In this document: positions 1 to 5,751 of the stretch, in pieces
How positions within the stretch are numbered: the first letter of the stretch is position 1
Layout of the letters: each line of letters begins with the position of its first letter
From: an uncultured Dyadobacter sp.
Lineage (GTDB): Bacteria; Bacteroidota; Bacteroidia; Cytophagales; Spirosomataceae
Direction of reading: 5' to 3'
Assembly: GCA_946481035.1 (NCBI GenBank)
Contig: CAMLNK010000112.1
Location: 1-8,798, forward strand
DNA: 8,798 bases
Made by a program: the position numbers and the translations under genes
The notes under the pieces: generated by a model
What the model was told of the DNA's origin: nothing
Databases searched by the model: none
Seen by the model: only the letters and a program-made list of their open reading frames with translations

Positions 1-78
1 CACGCCTGCCCTCCATCCTTGCGCGCGTGCGCCGAAAAAAGTCAGAAGCGCGAGAGACAATGCAATGGTAATCCTCAT
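1..78 (-). CDS. N-terminal fragment of a secreted protein (third gene of the leftward run), cut by the window edge
   Basis: Reading leftwards, an ATG at 78-76 overlaps the TGA stop of the aminotransferase gene (ATGA, 75-78). It opens a frame with no stop up to the edge, 26 codons. The visible protein begins MRITIALSLALLTFFGARA and continues QGWRAGV. This is a textbook Sec signal peptide: a basic second residue, a hydrophobic core at residues 3-15, and a likely cleavage site after ARA (residue 19). The four-base overlap implies translational coupling to the aminotransferase, so this is probably an operon member. The function cannot be read from 26 residues. The start of the mature part (GWRAGV) faintly recalls the WxAGVAxxxITP opening of neutral/alkaline ceramidase-like proteins. 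That is recollection from a seven-residue stretch, and I hold it weakly. I am fairly sure the gene is real and unsure what it does. Confidence 0.68.
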   Translation of the reverse strand, partial: MRITIALSLALLTFFGARAQGWRAGV

Positions 79-1466
79 TTCTGTCCGAGGGTTTTGATCT
101 TGTCGACGTTGTGGTGGATCTTTTCAATGGCCGAGGCAATGGCTTTCATGTCGTCCTTTGTGCCGAGAAGCATGTTTTGGGTAAACCAAACGGCTTCTTC
201 ATTGCAGACTTTGTCATTCACCGGACATTTATTCTGCTCATTATACTTGTTGATATCCAGCATTTCCTTCGGATACATTCTTTGATAGTTCTCCGAATCG
301 AATGTGTCTTTCAAATAAGGCTGGGTATTCAAAGTGGCATATCCGCTCGAACATGGAACGCCTTCCGCTTTTAATGCTTTGAGAAATGCTTCCCGCGGAA
401 GTCCTTTAAAACCATCCTTCTGATAACGGAAAGGGAACAAATGGAAAGCACCGCGGGTGACTTTATCGTATAATTTATAAGGTATAATACCGGGAATGTC
501 TTTGATCAGCGATTTCAGATAAGCGGCGTTTTCGTTGCGAGTAGTGGTTTGGGCGTCGAGGCGTTTCAGCTGGGCGATGCCGATAGCCGCCTGGTATTCC
601 GAAAACCGGAGCTTCGTACCCTGCATCACGCTGCCGGTGCTGACCGCGCCCACGGCAGTTCCGTAGGGGTTCCCGAAATTGGTATAGGAAAAGCAAAGGT
701 CAATAAAGTGGTCGTTGTTGCTCACAATCGCCCCGCCTTCACCAATGGGGAGGTTTTTGGAATTCTGAAAACTGAAACAGCCGGCGTCGCCAATGGTACC
801 TACTTTCTTTTTGTCATATTCGGCCAAATGCGCCTGGCAGGCATCCTCGATTACGAGCAGCTTGTGTTTTTTCGCAATGGCCATAATGCTATCCATTTCC
901 ACGGGCAGCCCCAGAATATGCACAGCCAGGATCGCCTTGGTACGCGGCGTAATTTTAGCCTCGATCTTCGCCGGGTCGATCTGGAAAGTTTCGGCGTCGA
1001 TGTCCACGAAAACCGGCATTGCACCATTGGAAAGGATCGAAGAAACCGACGCAATGAATGTATAGGGAGGCACCAGCACCTCGTCCCCGGCCCCGATACC
1101 TAACTGATGGATGGCGGTTACCAGTGCATTGGTGCCGTTCACTACCGCGAGGCACCTTTTGGCTCCCAAAGCCGCCGCCCATTCCTTTTCAAACTGCGTC
1201 ACCACATCCGCCCGCGACCATATTCCGCTCCGGATCACTTCCAGCAGCTGTTTTTCATCCGTTTCGGGGTTCCATTGCGGCCATACCGGCCATTTCACCT
1301 CCGCCCAGGCCGATGGCCCGCCCAGTATCGCCGGCACCTGCGCCGACTTCGAACCGATCACCGGGAGCGCGGCCACCGATGAAGAAGCAAGGGCCACACC
1401 CAGCCCCGCAAGTGAATTCTGTTTGAGAAACGTTCTTCGCGACAATCGGGAGCTGAATGCTTTCAT
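75..1466 (-). CDS. Tat-exported DegT/DnrJ/EryC1/StrS-family PLP-dependent aminotransferase
   Basis: 463 residues. Members of this family are fold-type I PLP enzymes that usually transfer an amino group from Glu or Gln to a keto-sugar or keto-cyclitol. Core motifs are intact: NGTNAL (110-115) for phosphate binding; IEDACQAH (206-213), with Asp208 expected to contact the PLP pyridine nitrogen; and GCFSFQNSKNLPIGEGG (229-245), with Lys237 as the Schiff-base lysine. The N terminus is unlike the usual cytoplasmic members. It has SRRTFLK (9-15), a Tat consensus, followed by a hydrophobic stretch (about 18-38) and an extra linker before the catalytic domain starts near residue 55. The total length is therefore longer than the roughly 370-400 typical of the family. 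The start at 1466 is chosen because it places the twin arginines near the N terminus. It lies 32 nt downstream of the oxidoreductase gene and overlaps the next gene by 4 nt. The substrate is unknown. A sensory or structural role is possible, but the catalytic lysine argues for activity. Confidence 0.93.
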   Translation of the reverse strand: MKAFSSRLSRRTFLKQNSLAGLGVALASSSVAALPVIGSKSAQVPAILGGPSAWAEVKWPVWPQWNPETDEKQLLEVIRSGIWSRADVVTQFEKEWAAALGAKRCLAVVNGTNALVTAIHQLGIGAGDEVLVPPYTFIASVSSILSNGAMPVFVDIDAETFQIDPAKIEAKITPRTKAILAVHILGLPVEMDSIMAIAKKHKLLVIEDACQAHLAEYDKKKVGTIGDAGCFSFQNSKNLPIGEGGAIVSNNDHFIDLCFSYTNFGNPYGTAVGAVSTGSVMQGTKLRFSEYQAAIGIAQLKRLDAQTTTRNENAAYLKSLIKDIPGIIPYKLYDKVTRGAFHLFPFRYQKDGFKGLPREAFLKALKAEGVPCSSGYATLNTQPYLKDTFDSENYQRMYPKEMLDINKYNEQNKCPVNDKVCNEEAVWFTQNMLLGTKDDMKAIASAIEKIHHNVDKIKTLGQK

Positions 1467-1498
1467 GGGACAACAGGTTATGGGTTGATGTCAGGAAT

Positions 1499-2503
1499 CT
1501 ATTTTTTGCCGGCCTTGGCAAGCACGCTTTCCAGCGTTACACTCTTGCCGCCCTGGCGCTTGCTTTCATCGGCAGCTTCCATGAAAGCGAATATCTCAAT
1601 GCTCTCTTCGGGGGTAACCGGCACTTCACCGGTTTCGAAATACTTGATAATATCGACCAAAAGCGGTTCATAACCACCATACGGCCCCAAAACTTTGTTG
1701 CCATCCTCGGTGAAAACAGTGCCGCCATAGTCGTGCTTGCCTGTGCGCGTACCGCGGAATGTGCCCGTACGTCCATCACCCCAGATGCCTACCACGATGT
1801 CGGTATTGGGCGTGTTCACGCGCGTAACGCTCTTGCAGCCCGTGCCCATAACGGTGTACAGCGTTTCTACGCCGTGAATGCCGTACCAGAAGAAATCCGG
1901 GTGTGTTTTTTCAAGAACGGCGGGGCTATACGTATCCGCGCCGAGCACTTTTTTCTTGTCAATACTTTCGACGCCTTTGATGTACCGAAGCGACGACGCG
2001 GTAAAAATGGGGATATTGTACTTTTTAGAAGCTTCGTAAATTTTCAGGGTATCCGAAAGTGAAGCGGCGACGGGTTTATCGATAAACATTCTTTTACCTG
2101 CTTTGAAAACTTCCAAAGCCTGTTCCAAATGCAGGCGGCCGTCGTTGGTTTCGAGCAATATCACGTCGGTTTTGCCCAATAACTCCTTGATCGAACCGAC
2201 GATCTCCACGCCCATCTTCTTCACTTCCTCGATATAACCGGGAATGCGTTTCGTGCTCGATTCGATGTCCTTGCTGCCGTAAGGGTAGGCTGCCACCACT
2301 TTGTAGCCATCATAAACCGCATCCGGCGTTTCCGCATTCAATGCCTTGGTAAATGCAATGGCGTGCGAGGTGTCCAACCCGATTATGCCGACTCTTTTAC
2401 CTTCCGCAGGCCGCGCCAGTGCAGGCAAATGACTCATTAAACCCACACCGATACCGGCGGTTGCCGATTGGAAAATAAACTTTCGTCTGCTAAGCGAATG
2501 CAT
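1499..2503 (-). CDS. Tat-exported Gfo/Idh/MocA-family oxidoreductase
   Basis: 334 residues. The N terminus carries SRRKFIF (5-11), a twin-arginine motif, then a hydrophobic segment (about 12-30) ending LPALA, a plausible cleavage site. The Rossmann domain follows: a beta strand KRVGIIGLDTSH (36-47), where the usual GxGxxG/A is replaced by GLDTSH, then ETNDGRLH (118-125) and MFIDKPVAAS (139-148). In the last of these Asp-Lys-Pro stands in the place of the family's Glu-Lys-Pro; the lysine (143) is the expected catalytic and cofactor contact. A C-terminal alpha/beta domain carries YGIHGVETLYTVMG (207-220), with His210 as a likely catalytic residue. Relatives oxidise or reduce sugars and cyclitols with NAD(P). 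If truly Tat-exported, the protein would carry its cofactor out folded. It is the first gene of the leftward run, preceded by the 2551-2593 promoter and palindrome, and there is no Shine-Dalgarno before ATG 2503. The family call is firm; the substrate is unknown. Confidence 0.92.
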   Translation of the reverse strand: MHSLSRRKFIFQSATAGIGVGLMSHLPALARPAEGKRVGIIGLDTSHAIAFTKALNAETPDAVYDGYKVVAAYPYGSKDIESSTKRIPGYIEEVKKMGVEIVGSIKELLGKTDVILLETNDGRLHLEQALEVFKAGKRMFIDKPVAASLSDTLKIYEASKKYNIPIFTASSLRYIKGVESIDKKKVLGADTYSPAVLEKTHPDFFWYGIHGVETLYTVMGTGCKSVTRVNTPNTDIVVGIWGDGRTGTFRGTRTGKHDYGGTVFTEDGNKVLGPYGGYEPLLVDIIKYFETGEVPVTPEESIEIFAFMEAADESKRQGGKSVTLESVLAKAGKK

Positions 2504-2550
2504 AAAAACAAGGGGAAAAGAGTTCAGGAATAGTCAGCCCGGCTTGACTT

Positions 2551-2564
2551 CGGGTACGTACCCG
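2551..2564. promoter_or_regulatory. Perfect 14-bp palindrome, putative LacI-family operator
   Basis: CGGGTACGTACCCG is a perfect palindrome with a central CpG. LacI-family proteins insert their hinge helices at a central CG of such operators, and a LacI-family gene lies next door at 2952-4010. It sits 47 nt before the oxidoreductase start and directly against the -7 box of the predicted leftward promoter. It would therefore cover the transcription start, a position suited to repression. That the neighbouring regulator binds it is inferred. Confidence 0.62.
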
Positions 2565-2593
2565 TAAATATACACACATATTTTAATTTACAA
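2565..2593 (-). promoter_or_regulatory. Predicted Bacteroidota-type promoter of the oxidoreductase-aminotransferase run
   Basis: On the minus strand, TTG (2593-2591), an 18-nt spacer and TATATTTA (2572-2565) fit the Bacteroidota pattern TTTG/TTG - about 19-21 - TAnnTTTG. The last base of the -7 box deviates (A for G), and the spacer is one base short. Transcription would start within the adjoining palindrome, giving a leader of roughly 55 nt that contains a weak stem (AGTCA/TGACT, 2532-2549). Confidence 0.48.
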
Positions 2594-2716
2594 GTATTCG
2601 AGGTTATTGTTTACAGGAAATTTTGTGATGCGGGTGATGCAGGGAAGTAAATATGGTTGAAGTTGGAAATTACGGTGTTTGTGGCACGATGTGTGTTACG
2701 TTGGGTTTGTTGTTAT

Positions 2717-2886
2717 ATGCCTGGCGGCATTTATTGAAAAATCGCCTTTGTTTGTTTGCTACCAATATTGCATGCCTAATGGCATTCTAATGGAATGCGG
2801 GTTCGTACCAAAATCGCGTAGCGATGTAATATGGGTAGCAACGACAACATGTCCCCGAAACGAAAATTCCGTAGAAATGTAACAAC
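2717..2886. repeat. REP/BIME-like cluster of short hairpins with an 18-bp inverted repeat
   Basis: TTGCTACCAATATTGCAT (2756-2773) is the inverted copy of ATGTAATATGGGTAGCAA (2824-2841), 16 of 18 positions matching, with 50 nt between them. Each arm adjoins a small stem-loop on its inner side: ATGCC/GGCAT (2772-2785) and ATCGC/GCGAT (2813-2825). Further stems are ATGCC/GGCAT (2717-2730), GCATTC/GAATGC (2782-2798, overlapping its neighbour) and the imperfect ATTCC/GAAAT (2866-2878). The last follows the same AAAAT...CGTAG...ATGTAA frame as the 2810-2829 unit. This fits a non-coding dispersed repeat of REP type. I recall similar strings between genes in Cytophagales, but the copy number cannot be judged from this window. 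The rest of the 2504-2951 gap holds only the promoter and operator at its left end and the hairpins after the regulator at its right end. Confidence 0.66.
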
Positions 2887-2915
2887 ATAACAGAGGCCTG
2901 CGAATAGCCCCGGCA

Positions 2916-2948
2916 CGAAGGTGACCTTCGCGCCATTGCGCATTGGCG
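2916..2948 (-). terminator. Two adjacent stem-loops just after the LacI-family gene, possible terminator
   Basis: Directly after the regulator's stop, reading leftwards, come CGCCA/TGGCG (2948-2931, 8-nt loop) and CGAAGGT/ACCTTCG (2930-2916; seven complementary pairs around one base, in practice a five-pair stem). No T-run follows, so this is not a classical intrinsic terminator. The stems may instead protect the 3' end or belong to the neighbouring repeat cluster. Confidence 0.33.
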
Positions 2949-2951
2949 ACG

Positions 2952-4010
2952 CTAATTCTGGTAAAACGCCTGGTTCTCCTTCGTCACGATATCGATGGGC
3001 ATGAAATGCGTCTTTTCCACCGGCGTGCCGAGAACTAGCGTCTGGTAAAGCGCCATGAGCCCGCGGTAACCTTGCTCTTCGGGTTTGTGGCAGATCAGGA
3101 AATCGATGAGCTCTTTGTTCAAATAGGCGATGTTTTCTTTCAAATAGTCATAACCAATGAGCGAAATGTCGGAGCGCTTGTTCTTTTCCAGGAACGCAGC
3201 GACGGCGAAAACGCGGGAGTTGGTCACGAAAATGGCTTCAATGTCGTCGTGCGTGTGCAATGCACGCGTGAGGTCGCGCGTGACGGACAGGCTATCGGTA
3301 TCCTTGATATCAATCCGGATGATCTCGATCGGCAGGTTATGGTCTTTAAAATAGCTGCGGAAGCCTTCCTCGATTTGCAGGTAATTATAACTGTCGGTTT
3401 CCTTGGAAATGTTCACAACGGCCACTTTGTGCTTCTCTTTCAGGCGATAGGTCGAAAGTTTGGCGCCTACATAGCCGCTTTGGAACAAATGCGGGCCGAT
3501 GTAGCAAAGATTGTCCTCGTCGGGTACGTCGGAGTCGATGAACACGAACGGTACTTTTTTCTCCCGGCAGGCACGGACGAATTTCCGGGACTCTTCAATG
3601 AACGACGGGGCCAGTAACACGCCTTTAAAATTGCCTTCGAGAATGGCGGCCGCCTGCTTGTCGAAAGTCGCGGCGTCGTTGAGGTCGAAGTAGAAAGTAG
3701 TAACCTGGACGCCGTATTTTTTTATCTCCGATTCGGCGCGGGAAATGCCTTTCATGGGGGCCTCCCAGAAGTCGGTTTCCTCCGAAACCCGCGGAATAAG
3801 CACGGCCAGGGAAATGATTTTCTTCGAAGCCAGGCGGCTCGCGAGGATATTGGGCTGGTAATCCAGCTCCTTGATAATGTCGTTGATCTTCTTCTTGGTC
3901 TTTTCCGAAACGCCCGAGCGGTTATGCAATACGCGATCGACAGTCGCGATGGAGACGTTGGCACGGCGGGCGATTTCCTTCACGCCATAATAGGTATTTT
4001 CTTTTTCCAT
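2952..4010 (-). CDS. LacI-family transcriptional regulator
   Basis: 352 residues, the usual length for the family. The N-terminal helix-turn-helix (about 8-32) reads VKEIARRANVSIATVDRVLHNR, with the recognition helix near 20-29. Most LacI proteins have TVSRVLN there; this one has TVDRVLH, as in a known subset of the family. The hinge helix PNILASRLASKK (about 53-64) follows, with a leucine able to insert at a central CG in the operator. Residues from about 65 on form a type 1 periplasmic-binding-protein-like sensor domain (SLAVLIPRVSEETDFW, GVLLAPSF, VPFVFIDSD, IEAIFVTNSR, SLIGYD), so the ligand is probably a sugar or related small molecule. It lies upstream of, and in the same direction as, the oxidoreductase run, and divergent from the hydroxylase gene. 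Its own promoter was not identified. The start at 4010 matches the family's N terminus. The likely target is the 2551-2564 palindrome (inference). Confidence 0.93.
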   Translation of the reverse strand: MEKENTYYGVKEIARRANVSIATVDRVLHNRSGVSEKTKKKINDIIKELDYQPNILASRLASKKIISLAVLIPRVSEETDFWEAPMKGISRAESEIKKYGVQVTTFYFDLNDAATFDKQAAAILEGNFKGVLLAPSFIEESRKFVRACREKKVPFVFIDSDVPDEDNLCYIGPHLFQSGYVGAKLSTYRLKEKHKVAVVNISKETDSYNYLQIEEGFRSYFKDHNLPIEIIRIDIKDTDSLSVTRDLTRALHTHDDIEAIFVTNSRVFAVAAFLEKNKRSDISLIGYDYLKENIAYLNKELIDFLICHKPEEQGYRGLMALYQTLVLGTPVEKTHFMPIDIVTKENQAFYQN

Positions 4011-4069
4011 TCGGAAAAGGGAGGTTTGGTATCAGTAGGTAAATCCGGCCGACTTTTCGACCTGCGTTG

Positions 4070-4094
4070 TAAAACCACGAATAAAAGGGTTTTA
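4070..4094. promoter_or_regulatory. Inverted repeat in the divergent intergenic region, possible regulator site
   Basis: TAAAACC (4070-4076) and GGTTTTA (4088-4094) are perfect complements 11 nt apart, between the LacI-family gene and the hydroxylase gene. A further GGTTTT occurs at 4108-4113. It does not resemble the GC-rich palindrome at 2551. It could be a site for another regulator or chance in an A/T-rich region. Confidence 0.22.
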
Positions 4095-4123
4095 GATTTT
4101 ATTTAATGGTTTTCACTCAAATT

Positions 4124-4155
4124 TTTGGCAAATACAATCGCACAGCTAATATTTG
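4124..4155 (+). promoter_or_regulatory. Predicted Bacteroidota-type promoter of the membrane hydroxylase gene
   Basis: TTTG (4124-4127), a 20-nt spacer and AATATTTG (4148-4155) match TTTG - 19-21 - TAnnTTTG with one mismatch, in the first base of the -7 box. Transcription would start about 35 nt before the ATG at 4197. The leader is very A/T-rich and has no Shine-Dalgarno, as is common in this phylum. Confidence 0.5.
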
Positions 4156-4196
4156 TATATATAATCTATTAATTAAATATAGTAAAAGAATCGGTT

Positions 4197-5405
4197 ATGA
4201 CGCTGAATTACATGGCATTGGCCGTTCCATTGTTCCTTTTGCTGATCGGGATTGAATATTGGGTTTCCAAGCGCCTGGGGCGGCAATTGTTCAATTTCAA
4301 CAGCTCCATTGCCAACATGAACGTGGGTGTGTTAGAGCGGCTGATCGACATGTTTACGGCGGGGTCGTTTTTCTTTTTTTATGACTACCTCCAAAAAAAT
4401 TACGGGCTTTTCGAAATCCGCCCGACAGTCCTCGTCTGGATCGCATTGATACTGGCGACCGACTTTGTATGGTACTGGTATCACCGGATGGGCCACAAAA
4501 TCAACCTTTTCTGGGGATTTCACGTGGTACACCACACCAGCGAAGAATTTAACTACACGGCCGGCACGCGCATTACCATTTTTCAAGCGGTTGTCAGGAC
4601 GGCTTTCTGGTCGGTGCTGCCGCTGATCGGCTTCCCGGCGCCGATGATTACGACGATGCTCATTGTCCACGGCCTGTACCCGTTCTTCACGCACACGCAG
4701 GTGATCGGCAAACTCGGCATTCTCGAATACATATTGGTAACGCCCTCGCATCACCGAGTACATCACGCGAGCAACGAAGCCTACCTCGACAAGAATTTCG
4801 GCGACATGTTCATCATCTGGGACAAGCTGTTCGGCACCTTCGCCGAGGAAAAGGAGCAGCCCGTTTTCGGCCTCACCAAGCAGCTCGACAGTTACAGTTT
4901 CCTTTGGCAGCATTTCCATTTCCTCGTCGAAATATGGTATTCGGCGCAGCAGCAAAAAGGCATTGTCGCGAAGCTGAAAGTCATTTTCGGTAGCCCGGAG
5001 AATTTCGACCCGGCCGTCCGGCGCATTGTCGAAAAGCGTTTTTTATCCAAAAACAAAGTCCGCGTACGGTCGCAGAAGTTCAGGAGATATGTGCTCGTGC
5101 AGTTCACGGTGACGGTGATCACGCTGTTTTTCCTGCTCCTCTTCGAACATCAGGAAGAAACCTTCTTTCAGGTGATGGTAGCGCTGGTGATATTCATCAC
5201 GCTTATTAACTGCGGCGCTATCCTCGAACAGCGCCGCTGGGTTTTCTACCTCGAATTCGGCCGGGGCGCATTGATATTTATCGCAGCTTACCACTATTTC
5301 CCGCATCCAACGCTGCTATTCCTCATCTGGGCCGTGCTTATCGGAGGCGTGCTTTACTTTTCGACCCTGCAAAAGCAGTATCTCCAAACGATCTATGGCA
5401 GGTAG
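4197..5405 (+). CDS. Sterol desaturase / fatty acid hydroxylase superfamily membrane protein (alkylglycerol-monooxygenase-like)
   Basis: 402 residues. These integral membrane di-iron enzymes hydroxylate or desaturate lipids, using histidine clusters on the cytoplasmic face as metal ligands. All clusters are present: HRMGH (96-100), HVVHH (109-113), and SHHRVHH (184-190) followed by the typical NFGDMFIIWDKLFGTF (200-215). Hydrophobic segments lie at about 5-20, 50-64, 78-95, 132-163, 297-316, 324-345, 356-368 and 372-388. The last four form a C-terminal membrane extension beyond the catalytic domain, as in alkylglycerol-monooxygenase-like members; short sterol-desaturase proteins lack it. Residues 115-128 (SEEFNYTAGTRITI) also fit that group. 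It is transcribed alone and divergently from the LacI-family gene. The substrate is unknown; an ether lipid, sphingolipid or carotenoid-type lipid is possible. The superfamily call is firm. Confidence 0.93.
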   Translation: MTLNYMALAVPLFLLLIGIEYWVSKRLGRQLFNFNSSIANMNVGVLERLIDMFTAGSFFFFYDYLQKNYGLFEIRPTVLVWIALILATDFVWYWYHRMGHKINLFWGFHVVHHTSEEFNYTAGTRITIFQAVVRTAFWSVLPLIGFPAPMITTMLIVHGLYPFFTHTQVIGKLGILEYILVTPSHHRVHHASNEAYLDKNFGDMFIIWDKLFGTFAEEKEQPVFGLTKQLDSYSFLWQHFHFLVEIWYSAQQQKGIVAKLKVIFGSPENFDPAVRRIVEKRFLSKNKVRVRSQKFRRYVLVQFTVTVITLFFLLLFEHQEETFFQVMVALVIFITLINCGAILEQRRWVFYLEFGRGALIFIAAYHYFPHPTLLFLIWAVLIGGVLYFSTLQKQYLQTIYGR

Positions 5406-5420
5406 AAATAGGCTTATGTA

Positions 5421-5481
5421 GGATTTTTTTAATGAATAGTATTAGTAAATCTTAAAATCCGGCTTATTTGTTAAGAATAAG
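5421..5481 (+). terminator. Weak A/T-rich stem-loops after the hydroxylase gene
   Basis: GGATTTT (5421-5427) pairs with AAAATCC (5454-5460) across a 26-nt loop, and CTTATT (5463-5468) with AATAAG (5476-5481) across 7 nt. A direct repeat GGCTTAT occurs at 5411-5417 and 5461-5467. Stems are short and A/T-rich, and no clear GC hairpin plus T-run exists, so terminator function is only possible. Confidence 0.22.
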
Positions 5482-5491
5482 TAAACTCAGG

Positions 5492-5522
5492 TTGCTTGTT
5501 GCGAATTCTGTATTTTACTTTG
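5492..5522 (+). promoter_or_regulatory. Candidate promoter for the SusC-family gene
   Basis: TTG (5492-5494), a 20-nt spacer and TTACTTTG (5515-5522) match the Bacteroidota pattern, with one mismatch at the normally conserved A of the -7 box. If used, it gives a leader of roughly 320 nt before the ATG at 5849. The leader holds a small stem-loop TGCCG/CGGCA (5626-5640) and the heptamer repeat, and no convincing gene. Confidence 0.33.
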
Positions 5523-5723
5523 CCTATATATTTAATAGGATTTATAGTTTATTGATTATCTCCCGACGACCACCAACCCGAACTGAGCCATGAACCTATC
5601 CAGATCATCCCCAATCAGCTGTTGTTGCCGCTAACCGGCACCAGTTAATTGAAACGTTCTTCTTTTATACATCGGCGATCCGCTTCCCCGTCCGACGATC
5701 CAGCGACCTTCATTCCCGAAAAT

Positions 5724-5751
5724 ATGGTCCATGGTCTATCGTCCATCGTCG
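5724..5751. repeat. Four-unit 7-bp tandem repeat in the SusC leader
   Basis: Four consecutive heptamers read ATGGTCC, ATGGTCT, ATCGTCC, ATCGTCG (consensus ATSGTCB). The last unit overlaps the end of an 8-bp inverted match, with CCGACGAT at 5692-5699 facing ATCGTCGG at 5745-5752. Just after it lies CGGCC...GGCCG (5750-5772). Heptamer arrays between genes are a plausible slippage-prone repeat. Nothing else was recognised in the 5406-5848 gap apart from the candidate promoter and weak stems listed separately. Confidence 0.6.

Noticed and set aside
549..2062. Plus-strand frames of 184 and 201 codons opposite the aminotransferase and oxidoreductase genes
   Set aside because: They are antisense to genes with clear catalytic motifs, and their translations resemble no family.
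2679..2882. 67-codon plus-strand open frame in the intergenic region
   Set aside because: It runs through the hairpin repeat cluster, has no recognisable domain, and its codons follow the repeat structure. It is better explained as non-coding repeat.
4332..4955. 207-codon minus-strand frame opposite the membrane hydroxylase
   Set aside because: The plus strand carries the full histidine-motif set. The reverse frame is charged and repetitive in a way typical of shadow frames.
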